A DNA stretch of 64,000 bases from CAWBJO01 sp963789175 (GTDB taxonomy: Bacteria; Pseudomonadota; Alphaproteobacteria; Rhizobiales; Aestuariivirgaceae). The stretch spans positions 667,428 to 731,427 of the forward strand of contig CAWBJO010000009.1 of assembly GCA_963789175.1 (NCBI GenBank), given 5' to 3'. The translations under genes were made by a program, and so were the position numbers. Below the pieces are notes generated by a model. The model saw only the letters and a program-made list of their open reading frames with translations, did no database searches and had not been told where the DNA came from. Shown here piece after piece: positions 1-7,762 of the stretch (position 1 is the stretch's first letter; each line of letters opens with the position of its first letter).

Positions 1-1781
1 GCGGATTGAGTGCGAGGCGGACGAGAATGACGGCGGCCAGGACATGCGCGATGTAACGGAGGTCCTTGAGATCGAGCTTCTTCTCGATCCAGGCGAGGGC
101 CGGCAGCTGCAGCGCCAGCGCCACGGTGAGCCACGCTTCCTGCAAGGTGAAGACGAAGGCAAAACTGACGCCGGCGACGGCGGCGGCGGCATAGAAGCCG
201 GTTGCGAGCCGCGCCTGCCGACCGCGGTCCGGCCGGCGCACCAGCACGCCGGTCGCGGCAACCGCGAGGGCCGCCGATCCGGTCGCCACGAGGGTCCAAA
301 AGAGGTCGAACGTGAAATAGCGGCTGCGCGCGTAGCCGGCAGCGATGATGGCGATCGCTCCGATGAGCGAGAACCCAGCCCATACCGCCGGACGGTGCGC
401 ACCGTGCAGCAGGAAGAAGCCGAGGGCGGCAAGTCCCGCAGCGCACAGCAGGTGAAGATGGACGAAGCGCGCCGCTCCGGGGGCGATCAGCGAGCCGCCC
501 CAGGTCACGCCGTTGCCGAAGGGCTCTTCGAGAAAAAATCCGCCGAGGAGGCCGGGGGGATCCCAGGCTAGCAGCATGAGGAACAGCAACGCCGCGGCAT
601 GGGCCATCAGCACATCGAAACGCTCCATGCGCCGACCCGCATAGGCGAGCGCGGCAGCGCCCGGCGCGGCGAAGAGAAGCGCGAAGGGCAAGGCATCGAC
701 AGCGATGGCGGCGAGGACCGCAAGCACCACGCTGCCGGTAGCCGTGATCCATGCATTGAGCTCGGGCCCCTGCGGCCATCGCCATCCCTCCGGCGCGTCG
801 ACCGGACCGAGATGCAGCGCCAGGCGCAGGGCCGCACCGGTCAGCACCGCGAGGAAGATCGAAACGACTACGAGGTCCTGCGGCTGCATGGGTCCGACGG
901 CCCACAGCAGCACCCAGGCAAGTGCGCCGGCCGTGGCACCGAAGGCGAGCCAGCCCCAGGCGCGATAGATCACGACGGCATAGGCGGCCGCGATGATGAG
1001 GGCGAGATAGGAGAACAGAATCCAGGCATTGGCGTCGGGCGACTCGATGAGGAGCGGCGTCACAAGACCGGCAAGGAGGCCGATGACGGCGACGATGGGC
1101 GAGTGGAGCGCGGCCAATGCGAAGGCGACCAGCGCGACGGCGGCGAGGCCGATGAAGGCGGTGGCGGGCGCGATGAGGCCGTAGAGCGCATAGGCGGCAT
1201 AGATGCTCGCAAAAGCGATGAAGAGGCCGGCGCTCACCAGGGCACCCGGCACATAGTCCGCCTTCAGGGCACTTAATTGCCGCTGCTCCGGGCGGCCCCG
1301 CAACCACTCGCCGGCGACGGTGAGAGCGGCGGCAAGCACCAGGCCGAGGCCGATGCGCATCGCCGGCGACAAGAGGGCGTTGTCCACCGCGTATTTGATG
1401 AGGAAGACGCCGGAAAGAACGATCGCCACGGCGCCCAGCCAGACGAACCAGTGCGCGGTGAGCCGTTCCTCGATGCCGGCCTTCCCGGCGACGGGCGGCG
1501 GGACGGCGGCGGGGCTCTCCTGCCGGATGGCCGCGGGTTCCGGCGACACGGACGGGGCCGGCAGGCGATGCACCGGAGACGACCGGCGCCGATTCGGCGA
1601 CGGCGGCCGGCGCGACGGCCGCCTGCGAGGCGCCGACGACCGCGGCCGGTTCGGCCGTGCGAAGCCGCGATTCCAACTTCTCCAGGCGGCGGCGCAGATC
1701 GTTCGTCCGGCCGAGCCCATAGAGCGCCAGCAGCAGGGCGAGACCGGCAATGAAGGTCAGCGTCGAGATCGCGTCGTCCAT
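1..1781 (-). CDS. DUF2339 family polytopic membrane protein (3'-truncated by window edge, frameshifted)
   Basis: The ATG at 1781 opens with a hydrophobic segment (residues 6-24), a charged coiled region (RRRLEKLESRL) and an Ala/Pro-rich linker, as DUF2339 proteins do. The family signature ERLTAHWFVWLGAVAIV and about 15 further hydrophobic segments lie one frame away. The frame change falls near 1560 in a GGCC context and fits one extra base. From about 1530 to base 1 the frame is open, so the C-terminus lies outside the window. The function of DUF2339 proteins is unknown; they are inner-membrane proteins. The gene is divergent from the TetR gene at 1881, and the shared spacer carries two operator-like dyads, so it is probably the regulator's target. 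I cannot tell whether the shift is a sequencing error or a mutation. Confidence 0.75.
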   Translation of the reverse strand, partial: MDDAISTLTFIAGLALLLALYGLGRTNDLRRRLEKLESRLRTAEPAAVVGASQAAVAPAAVAESAPVVSGASPAGPVRVAGTRGHPAGEPRRRPAARRREGRHRGTAHRALVRLAGRRGDRSFRRLPHQIRGGQRPLVAGDAHRPRPGACRRSHRRRRVVAGPPGAAAIKCPEGGLCAGCPGERRPLHRFCEHLCRLCALRPHRARHRLHRPRRRRAGRLRIGRAPLAHRRRHRPPCRSCDAAPHRVARRQCLDSVLLSRPHHRGRLCRRDLSRLGLARLRCHGRRTCLGAAVGRRTHAAAGPRSRFDLPRGADRCGPAPGAASRSGRRAGGMAMAAGARAQCMDHGYRQRGACGPRRHRCRCLALRASLRRAGRCRARLCGSAHGAFRCADGPCRGVAVPHAASLGSPRPPRRIFSRRALRQRRDLGRLADRPRSGALRPSSPAVRCGTCRPRLLPAARCAPSGGMGWVLAHRSDRHHRCRLRAQPLFHVRPLLDPRGDRIGGPRGCRDRRAGAPAGPRSAGAARNRLLCRRRRRRRQFCLRLHLAGSVAHRGAGAAAAGPRLDREEARSQGPPLHRACPGRRHSRPPRTQS

Positions 1782-1820
1782 CGAGGCGCCTTATCCTAGA
1801 GCCATGGCCATCGTCATATA

Positions 1821-1868
1821 ATTAAACATTGTTCAATACATATAGCTTGAAATTAAACGATGGTCAAT
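1821..1868. promoter_or_regulatory. Paired TetR-type operator dyads
   Basis: Two 17-bp imperfect palindromes, ATTAAACATTGTTCAAT (1821-1837) and ATTAAACGATGGTCAAT (1852-1868), are 14/17 identical and lie 31 bp apart, about three helical turns. The half-sites are ATTRAAC/GTTYAAT-like around a 3-bp centre. They sit in the AT-rich spacer between the divergent DUF2339 and TetR genes, which is the usual place for a TetR regulator's own operators. Binding by this TetR protein is inference. Confidence 0.6.
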
Positions 1869-1880
1869 TAGCGTGTCGGG

Positions 1881-2519
1881 ATGGCAAGACGGTCCGATCA
1901 CAGCCGCGACGAGCTGCACCGGCTGGCTCTCAAGGCGGCCCGCAGCATCGTCAGGAAAAGCGGATTGCGCGGGCTGTCGACCCGGCAGATCGCGACCAGG
2001 ATGGGGTACACGCCCGGAACGCTGTACCAGGTGTTCGCCGATCTCGACGACCTGATCCTGCAGCTCAATGCCAGCACGCTCCGCGATCTCTACGAAAAGT
2101 GCCGGCAGGTCGATTTTTCCGGCAGCCCCGAATCGACATTGCGGGAGCTGGCGCGCAGCTACATGGCGTTCGTCGGCAGCGCGCCGCGCCTGTGGAGCGC
2201 GATTTTCGAACACAGCCTTCCCGAACGAAAGGAGCTGCCCGGCTGGTATCGCGAGCAGGTGGAGAGGCTCCTGTCGCTTGCCGAACACGCTCTCGTCCCC
2301 CTCTTCCCGGACGATGCGGAGCGGAGGCATCATGAGGCGCACGTGCTTTGGGGGGCGCTCTACGGGATCGCATCGCTTGCCGGCGCGGGCAAGCTCACGG
2401 TGGCCGCCGACCCCGGCGCCCTGGTCGACTCGCTCGTCAGCAACTACGTGGCCGGGCTCAGAACCGCGCCGACCGGCTCGCGCGAAGGCGAGAAGACGAT
2501 AAAGCGGGCCCGCGATTAA
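1881..2519 (+). CDS. TetR/AcrR family transcriptional regulator
   Basis: This 212-aa protein has an N-terminal TetR helix-turn-helix: GLRGLSTRQIATRMGYTPGT at about residues 28-47, then LYQVFADLDDLI. A C-terminal ligand-binding half follows, with a WGALYGIASL helix typical of TetR members with a WHG-type C-terminal domain. It is divergent from the DUF2339 gene with two palindromes between them, which suggests autorepression and control of that membrane protein. The ligand cannot be inferred. The start at 1881 (MARRSDHSRDEL) places the HTH at the usual distance. A small secreted-protein gene follows after 35 bp and may be cotranscribed. Confidence 0.88.
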   Translation: MARRSDHSRDELHRLALKAARSIVRKSGLRGLSTRQIATRMGYTPGTLYQVFADLDDLILQLNASTLRDLYEKCRQVDFSGSPESTLRELARSYMAFVGSAPRLWSAIFEHSLPERKELPGWYREQVERLLSLAEHALVPLFPDDAERRHHEAHVLWGALYGIASLAGAGKLTVAADPGALVDSLVSNYVAGLRTAPTGSREGEKTIKRARD

Positions 2520-2554
2520 GCTTTCGTTAGCCATTCGCGCTCAGCATCGGCGCC

Positions 2555-2836
2555 ATGTCGCCCGGAGCCGCCTTCACCTTCGCCGTCGCATTCGCCGCGC
2601 TCGTCGCCGCCGGGATGCTCAGTCACGACGTCGGGGCCCAGACCAACTGCCTGCGCCTCGAGGATGCCCGCGCCTGGCTGTGGAAGCATCATGGCGAGCG
2701 CGAGGTCTGGGAAGATCCGACCGGCACCGACGAACGCGTCGTGATCTTTCGCAATTCACAGACCGGCTCGGCCACCGTCCTGCGCCTCTTCGAGAATGGA
2801 ACGGCGTGCCTGCTCGACGACGGCCGCGACATCTGA
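2555..2836 (+). CDS. Small secreted hypothetical protein
   Basis: This 93-aa ORF begins with a clear Sec signal peptide: a hydrophobic stretch at residues 6-23 and probable cleavage after VGAQ. The mature part is short, with two cysteines (NCLRLEDA, TACLLDD) that could form one disulfide. It contains WLWKHHGEREVWEDPTGTDE and a C-terminal half reading like a small beta fold. It lies 35 bp after the TetR gene on the same strand. No strong Shine-Dalgarno is visible. I do not recognise the family. The balanced composition and signal peptide argue that it is real. Confidence 0.6.
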   Translation: MSPGAAFTFAVAFAALVAAGMLSHDVGAQTNCLRLEDARAWLWKHHGEREVWEDPTGTDERVVIFRNSQTGSATVLRLFENGTACLLDDGRDI

Positions 2837-2921
2837 AAGCGCCCGAGGCCTACGGCAACCGGGCCTAGTACATCCTTTTGGCGCCATTGGTGCTGAGCAG
2901 TACTTTTCGAGCGTTGCGGGC

Positions 2922-3518
2922 TCAACGATCAATCTCGACACTTCCAAGCCATTGCGTGACCTCGCGCAGGATCTCCCGCTCTTGATCGCATTGCTTGGAA
3001 AACCCCTCGATGAGACGGGCGCGTGGCGCATGCCCGGCGACAACCGCGAGGCTGTTGCCGAGCCCATAGCCACCATGGGTGATGAACGGCACCAGCACCT
3101 TGCCCGACAGATCGTGCCGCGAAAGGAACGACCGGATGATCGAGGGTGCAGTCGTTCCCCAGATCGGGAAGCCAAGAAACACAGTTGCATACGATCCCAA
3201 GTCGGCAACGGTCGCTTGCAATGGGGGCTCGTAGCCCCGCTGCCGTTCATCCTCGGCCTGCGCTACCTGGGCCTCGTAGTCTTCCGGGTAGGCAGCCGCA
3301 GGCACGATCTGGAACATCGTCGCATCGAGCGCGCGAGCAATCTGGGTGGCTATCAGGCGCGTGTTCCCGGTCCGCGTAAAGTAGGCGACCAGGATTCTGG
3401 CGCTGCCGGCTGCATTCGTTCCGGCCGTCGCAGCCAGAGATTTAAGTCCTGCCATCAAAGGCAGAAGGACCGATCGTCCCAAAGCCTGTCGACGCGACAC
3501 CATTGCGGTGAGTGGCAT
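2922..3518 (-). CDS. Flavodoxin family protein with Tat-like signal
   Basis: The start at 3518 is chosen for the AAGGA seven bases upstream, giving 198 aa. The N-terminus carries SRRQALGRSVLLPLMAGL, an arginine-pair plus hydrophobic region resembling a Tat export signal, so an exported flavoprotein is likely. The flavodoxin fold follows: RILVAYFTRTGNT is the phosphate-binding loop for FMN, then LGFPIWGTTAPSI and PFITHGGYGLGNS. Proteins of this type are often annotated as flavodoxin_4 or NAD(P)H-dependent oxidoreductase. Immediately upstream on the same strand is the tail of an aldo/keto reductase, a partner that is broken here. The substrate is unknown. Confidence 0.85.
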   Translation of the reverse strand: MPLTAMVSRRQALGRSVLLPLMAGLKSLAATAGTNAAGSARILVAYFTRTGNTRLIATQIARALDATMFQIVPAAAYPEDYEAQVAQAEDERQRGYEPPLQATVADLGSYATVFLGFPIWGTTAPSIIRSFLSRHDLSGKVLVPFITHGGYGLGNSLAVVAGHAPRARLIEGFSKQCDQEREILREVTQWLGSVEIDR

Positions 3519-3546
3519 ACGTTTCTTCCTTGGAGCCAACATGCGA

Positions 3547-3807
3547 TCAGTTTTTCGGGGGCGCCTCTACGCCCGAAAAAGCTTGTACCGCCTCCGGGAG
3601 ACGGGCGCCCCGAATCTCGATTGCCGCCACCGCCGCGTTCAGCTTCCCAAGCTCATCAGGCGTGAAACCGACGGCAGCGGAGCCGATATTCTCCAACATG
3701 TGCGGCATCTGTGTCGTTCCGGGAATGGGTACGATCCATGGCTTCTGTGCCATCAGCCACGCGAGCGCGATTTGAGCAGGCGTGGCTTGCTTAATTTCGG
3801 CCCAGCT
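3547..3807 (-). pseudogene. Aldo/keto reductase C-terminal remnant
   Basis: The frame from the TAG at 3808-3810 to the stop at 3547 encodes only the last 80 or so residues of an aldo/keto reductase: ATPAQIALAWLMAQKPW, then IVPIPGTTQ, which is the NADP-binding end of the TIM barrel. It closes with GFTPDELGKLNAAVAAI. Intact family members are about 320-340 aa, so the catalytic Asp-Tyr-Lys-His part is missing. No homologous frame is visible further upstream. Reading it as a decayed partner of the adjacent flavodoxin gene is inference. Confidence 0.75.
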
Positions 3808-3944
3808 CTACAGCAGATCGAACAGCGCGAGGTTGTGCGGGAGGCATCCGTTGGGGAGATTCAGCAAGCGTTGAGCTAACTTGCTATCCAGTTGTCAAAA
3901 TTGATGAGTTCCAACGGCGGCTCGGTTAAACAGCCTGCCAAGTG

Positions 3945-4190
3945 TCACCACTTTCGCGGTGGCGCCGGCTGAGGCGGCCCCGCAAATGACAAGCCCGCTT
4001 CCGTTCCTTTCTGCCACCGTACTTTCGCTGGATATATCAGCCTGACGCTGGGGACGAGAAGCTCCAGCTCGGCCGGGAGCGGATGCGCACCGGCCATACG
4101 GATATGCGCGCCCTCGGGGGTGAGCCCGAACTGAGCAGTCGACTACCATCGTGCGGTGCTGGAAAATTCGACGTTTCCTGAGGCTGTGAG
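3945..4190 (-). pseudogene. PilZ-domain protein remnant, frameshifted
   Basis: Two frames join to make one PilZ-like domain. LRKRRIFQHRTMVVDCSVR is in the first. GLTPEGAHIRM, ELELLVPSVRLIYPAKVRW and QKGTEAGLSF, ending in a TGA at 3945-3947, are in the second. The pattern (basic start, DCxVR, GA, then VRW-KG-x-GLSF) matches the short single-PilZ proteins common in Rhizobiales. The frame changes at about 4125-4135. No convincing start codon or ribosome site is visible. PilZ domains bind cyclic di-GMP in other bacteria; the RxxxR motif is not well kept here, so no function is claimed. Confidence 0.5.
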
Positions 4191-4321
4191 CCAACGCAGG
4201 AGAGTAATGGAGGGCGAATGGTATCGGCTTGGATACCTTCGGCAAGGAGCCCAAGTCGGTGAGAAAAGGCCCGGCCATTGCTGACCGGACTCAATGCCTT
4301 GGGACTCTTGGTCCGCGCTAC

Positions 4322-4708
4322 TTAGTAGGTGGTGTAGATAGGCCGAATTCTACGCGTACGGACGATGTCGCCAGTGTCTGCATCGACGGCGATCCGCCAC
4401 AGAAACCCTCGCCTTACGGCACTGTAGCGGTAGATGTCGCCGTAACAGCTGACGTTCTGTACGCGATGATACCCGGCACGGCGTACCACACGGCGACCTT
4501 CCCAGCAACTGATCCGGCTGTACTCATCCTCATCATCATAGCCGTCGTCATATGGGGGATGCCATTGGCCGGGATATCCATACTGCGCCTGATGATAGGC
4601 CGGTGATTCCAACTGCGCAGTGGACACGGTCTCAGCATTTGCAGTCTGTGGCTGCGCCAGTAGCAGGCTCGATACAGCAGTAGCCGCCAACAGGATCTTT
4701 ATAGTCAT
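4322..4708 (-). CDS. Small secreted Tyr/Arg-rich hypothetical protein
   Basis: The start at 4708 (MTIKILLAATAVSSLLL) follows GAGGAAG at a good distance and gives a 128-aa precursor with a Sec signal peptide ending near ANAE. The mature protein begins with a Tyr/Pro/Asp-rich linker (GYPGQWHPPYDDGYDDED). It then has a compact basic domain with two cysteines (ISCWEGRRVVRR, VQNVSCYGDIYRY) and a tail with VDADTGDIVRTRRI, reminiscent of short periplasmic proteins of Hyphomicrobiales. I do not recognise a named family. A periplasmic location is inferred from the signal peptide. Confidence 0.7.
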   Translation of the reverse strand: MTIKILLAATAVSSLLLAQPQTANAETVSTAQLESPAYHQAQYGYPGQWHPPYDDGYDDEDEYSRISCWEGRRVVRRAGYHRVQNVSCYGDIYRYSAVRRGFLWRIAVDADTGDIVRTRRIRPIYTTY

Positions 4709-4943
4709 ATGTGGCTTCCTCTGACTTGACACTATCCCTCACTACCACCGAATTTGAACCTCGCTGCATGAACGTGGTCAGAGCTCATCGTTCATTGTAG
4801 ATTCAGCTCTTACTAAACGGCAGGCGCCGGCGTGTCGCCCAGATAGACAGCACATTTCAGCATCATGCCGCACACTCCAAAGCGACAGGGTGGTCGACCA
4901 AGTAACCCGCTCACCTCTTGAGGTGGTCCCTACGCTGGCAGGG

Positions 4944-4985
4944 CTAGCCCCCAGACTGCCAAGGATCCTCACCCGCTGGCCGAGC
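4944..4985 (-). repeat. Dispersed coding fragment, copy A (ARPAGEDPW module)
   Basis: On the minus strand this reads ARPAGEDPWQSGG followed by TAG. The same tail occurs at 7232-7300 and at 44980-45040. The rest of the 4709-5025 gap holds no other convincing gene. I interpret it as the 3' end of a lost small gene. Confidence 0.55.
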
Positions 4986-5025
4986 GCTTGCTCTAAGTGA
5001 GGTAAAGGAATGGGCCTAGGCGTTT

Positions 5026-5757
5026 CTATTTGCCAAGTCGAAACGTAACGCCGACTCGAACGATGTCGACGTCTCGAAGTTGAACGAAGTTGCCGTCGTT
5101 GGCGTCAAAGATACCGGACGTTACCACGTCGGTCATACTGAGACGTTTGTTGAACTCAGCGTGCAGGTATTCAGTCCGCAGCATCGCGTGAGGGGACAAT
5201 GCGACCTCTACTCCGCCGCCCCACACTGGTCCAAAGTCGGAAAACCCAACCTCTCCCCGACCGTTCGCGATATCCATCTGAAATTCAGTACGCGCCAATC
5301 CTCCCGTGACAAAAACGAGAACCGGTCGCGGAAACATTGACTCCAGCTCCACGCCGAGCCGCCCACGGAGGGTCGCCAGATAGCGCAAATTGCCTTCGAT
5401 CGGGTACTGCAGAAGTCCCGCCTCGGTCGCCGAACCATCTTGAATGGTGATCAGGCTTTCGTTGAAGCCCCCAAAGCTCACGTCGCCCTCGAGACCCAGG
5501 AAAATGCGATCCAGCTGATAGCCATAGCCGCCATGGATACCAAGATTGACGCCGGTATCTCCAATTGCCTTGAGGTTCGGGGCAGGATTGCCGAGCTCAA
5601 CGCCATCAAAGATGCCGCTGGTGGCAACGTCGTGAAGCCCGAGATTCGCTCCGGCGTAGAAGCCTGACCAATATTGTTCACCAGCAACGCTGGGAGATGT
5701 GGCTGCCTGCGTCAGGCAAGCGAGTCCCAGGCCAGCGCACCGCCACCATGCCCCCAT
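5026..5757 (-). CDS. Outer-membrane beta-barrel protein (Omp25/Opa-like)
   Basis: The start at 5757 is chosen because GGAGG lies nine bases upstream; the frame extends 12 codons further. The 243-aa product has a signal peptide ending near SVAGEQ, then YWSGFYAGANLGLH, the typical first strand of Hyphomicrobiales surface porin-like proteins. Alternating strands follow (GIHGGYGYQLDRIFLGLEGD, LRYLATLRGRLGVELE). It ends in VDIVRVGVTFRLGK, a final strand with near-terminal aromatic or aliphatic residues for BAM recognition. The predicted product is an 8-stranded barrel in the outer membrane. It stands alone, with no operon partner visible. Confidence 0.85.
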   Translation of the reverse strand: MGAWWRCAGLGLACLTQAATSPSVAGEQYWSGFYAGANLGLHDVATSGIFDGVELGNPAPNLKAIGDTGVNLGIHGGYGYQLDRIFLGLEGDVSFGGFNESLITIQDGSATEAGLLQYPIEGNLRYLATLRGRLGVELESMFPRPVLVFVTGGLARTEFQMDIANGRGEVGFSDFGPVWGGGVEVALSPHAMLRTEYLHAEFNKRLSMTDVVTSGIFDANDGNFVQLRDVDIVRVGVTFRLGK

Positions 5758-6102
5758 GCTGGCCGTCCTCCACGCAACGGGAAAGAAGACCAAGTGTAAA
5801 GAACTACGGTTAAGAAACGGTGCTCACTGAAGGGGAATAGCGGCGGCTTGTAGTAACCCAGTGCCCGCATCCTTCAGCGCAAAAGGCGGTCGTTACGCGT
5901 TTGGGCGGCTGGGTCGGTCAGGTGTTGCTTATGCCCGTCCAGATCTTATAGGGCGGCCCTACGTCAATTGTGAGCATGAGATTAACGGAGTGCTGTGACT
6001 TCGTTCAGCTCCTTTCACCGAAATTCAGTTTCAATCCCTGAGAGTTCGCGAGATATGCGGCACTGTAGGCCAACTCTAGAAGCGTCGTGGGAATAGTAGT
6101 TC
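5758..6102. other. Intergenic region without recognised genes
   Basis: This AT-richer spacer lies between the divergent outer-membrane protein and SH3 protein genes. It must carry both promoters. I could not pick out convincing -35/-10 pairs, repeats or a small ORF. Confidence 0.4.
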
Positions 6103-6606
6103 ATGAACCGTATATGCCATGCCATCGTCCTTGCCTTGGGCCTCGGATTAATCGTTAGTGCGGAGAAGGTAGCGCACGCTGAAACGGTCGTCCCTGGCGA
6201 GGAGCACTGCGTCGTCAGCGTCCGTTCCAGCGACCGGCTGAACCTTCGCGCAAGACCCAGCGCGCGCGCAGCTGTTCTCGCTCAGAAGCGCTATGATGAG
6301 TGTGGCATATTGGTGCGAGCGTGCGTTGGAGTTTGGTGCAAGATTGAGGACGGGCATAATCTGGGATGGGTGCATCGGCGCTACATCTCCATGATCTCAC
6401 CGGCAATGTACTGCGTTACCGCGCTTGCACCCGGTGATCGGCTCAATGTTCGCGCCTTCCCCTCGCCAGGCTCCCGAGTTCTGACGCGCTTGCCTCAGCA
6501 TCGATGCGAGATTGCCTTCCTGCCTTATGCTAGGGGGACGTGGCAGAAAATCCGTGTGGATGGATGGCAGGGCTGGGTGAACCGGCGGTATCTAAGCGGC
6601 GAGTAA
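6103..6606 (+). CDS. Secreted tandem SH3b-domain protein
   Basis: This 167-aa protein has a Sec signal peptide (residues 1-26, cleavage near AHAE) followed by two bacterial SH3 (SH3b) repeats. Repeat 1 has DRLNLRARPSARAAVLAQ, GVWCKI and LGWVHRRYIS. Repeat 2 has DRLNVRAFPSPGSRVLTRL, TWQKI and QGWVNRRYLS. Cysteines recur at matching positions of both repeats, suggesting one disulfide in each. SH3b domains usually bind cell-wall peptides, so a periplasmic envelope role is plausible but unproven. Its base composition is less GC-rich than the housekeeping genes, in line with the accessory character of this stretch. Confidence 0.8.
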   Translation: MNRICHAIVLALGLGLIVSAEKVAHAETVVPGEEHCVVSVRSSDRLNLRARPSARAAVLAQKRYDECGILVRACVGVWCKIEDGHNLGWVHRRYISMISPAMYCVTALAPGDRLNVRAFPSPGSRVLTRLPQHRCEIAFLPYARGTWQKIRVDGWQGWVNRRYLSGE

Positions 6607-6700
6607 ATATCTGCCCGTCCGCCAGTACGTCATCTAAACCACGAGCTGTTCCCGTTTCGACAGTCCTATCGCTTTCCTCCGAGCATTTTCTTAAGTCTTG

Positions 6701-7045
6701 CTAGTTCACATTTTTGATGCAGGGAACCTTACACCTACGGCCTAGTTGCCGCTGTGCGCGGAAGCAAGGGTACCATGCGGCAGCACCACAACTACTATGG
6801 GCCGTCTGAAAATAAGGCTTCAAGAACATAGTAGCCTGACGGGCATAGGACGATCTGGTCTCGATCCCTACTAACCACCCTTTGGCGAGCCCGGTTGCGA
6901 GAGCTGCGTTAAAGTCATCCGCCGTTCCCCATTCGGCTTCAAACTGGCGCAAGAGATCAGCGTGCGGGTGCTTATGACCGACGCGGCAGCCGCTAAAACA
7001 TCTCAGGAGGCGGAACACACCCCCTCTGGCGGGCCCTTGTGCCAA
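6701..7045 (-). CDS. Doubtful hypothetical ORF
   Basis: A 114-codon frame whose middle (HADLLRQFEAEWGTADDFNAA, then LATGLAKGWLVGIE) looks like genuine protein, while both ends look random. It may be the remnant of a small gene with both ends lost by frameshift. No ribosome site or family was recognised. The surrounding 6607-7230 stretch holds nothing else I can name. Confidence 0.25.
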   Translation of the reverse strand: MAQGPARGGVFRLLRCFSGCRVGHKHPHADLLRQFEAEWGTADDFNAALATGLAKGWLVGIETRSSYARQATMFLKPYFQTAHSSCGAAAWYPCFRAQRQLGRRCKVPCIKNVN

Positions 7046-7231
7046 AATTGGGGTCCTTCGGACGTAGAGTCGAGTTGCCTCTCTAGGACAGAAACGGTGC
7101 GACTATGATCAAAGTTTCCGAGTTTCCCTGAAAACATGGGGGCGGAGCTGGTGGACGGCCACGTCCTTCCAGATAGTGAAGCAGGCCCTCCGTAAACGGC
7201 GTTTGGGCATCCCACCGGCAGAATGATGGAG

Positions 7232-7425
7232 CTAGCTCCTTGGTTGCCAAGGATCCTCACCCGCCGGTCGTGCGAACAGCTCCCACTCGCCGGGGAACTG
7301 CTTCTCCTTCGCGCTCGCGCAGTCTCTGCGATGGCTTGCGCGCCGACCGCACTTGGCCGACCAACGGCGTAACGCCGGCGCCTTCCGTTATTGATAGGTA
7401 GATGTTCCAGAGCTTCATGCGTCAA
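7232..7425 (-). pseudogene. Small conserved hypothetical protein, frameshifted (copy B of ARPAGEDPW module)
   Basis: The ATG at 7425 opens MTHEALEHLPINNGRR, then RYAVGRPSAVGAQAIAETAR. After a +1 shift near 7305 the next frame continues KEKQFPGEWELFARPAGEDPW and stops at TAG 7232-7234. Joined, this would be a 64-residue protein of balanced composition. The C-terminal motif recurs at 4944-4985 and 44980-45082, so this is the most complete of three copies. I do not recognise the family. Single-base decay rather than sequencing error is likely, because the other two copies are also broken. Confidence 0.55.
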
Positions 7426-7611
7426 GGAACTAGCAGGTCGGCGATCTATGAGTCGAGTCGCGCGAGTGGGAGCAAACTTGCAATTACGGCGAGTCCTATC
7501 GAACGCGGATAAGGGTCATACGAAGGCAATTCCGAACTAGGCCTGAAACTAGGACGGGCTGAGACGTCATCGAGTATTATGGTGGCTATTCAAGTAGATA
7601 GGGTGTTTTTG

Positions 7612-7701
7612 TGGCGGAGAGGGAGGGATTCGAACCCTCGTTACGGTTTCCCGCAAACACGCTTTCCAAGCGTGCGCCTTCAGCCACTCGGCCACCTCTC
7701 C
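7612..7701 (-). tRNA. tRNA-Ser (GGA)
   Basis: The minus strand folds as a 90-nt class II tRNA with an encoded CCA end. The acceptor is GGAGAGG/CCTCTCC, the anticodon stem CACGC/GCGTG has loop TTGGAAA with anticodon GGA, the variable arm is long, and the T-arm is GAGGGTTCGAATCCCTC. Its 3' end faces the gene-poor 2.9-7.6 kb stretch, but I found no displaced copy of the 3' end there. Confidence 0.97.
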
Positions 7702-7762
7702 GTCGCCACCCCGGTCGAGGGGCGGGCGCACTATACAAGTCACGACCTCGGGCGCAAGCGCA

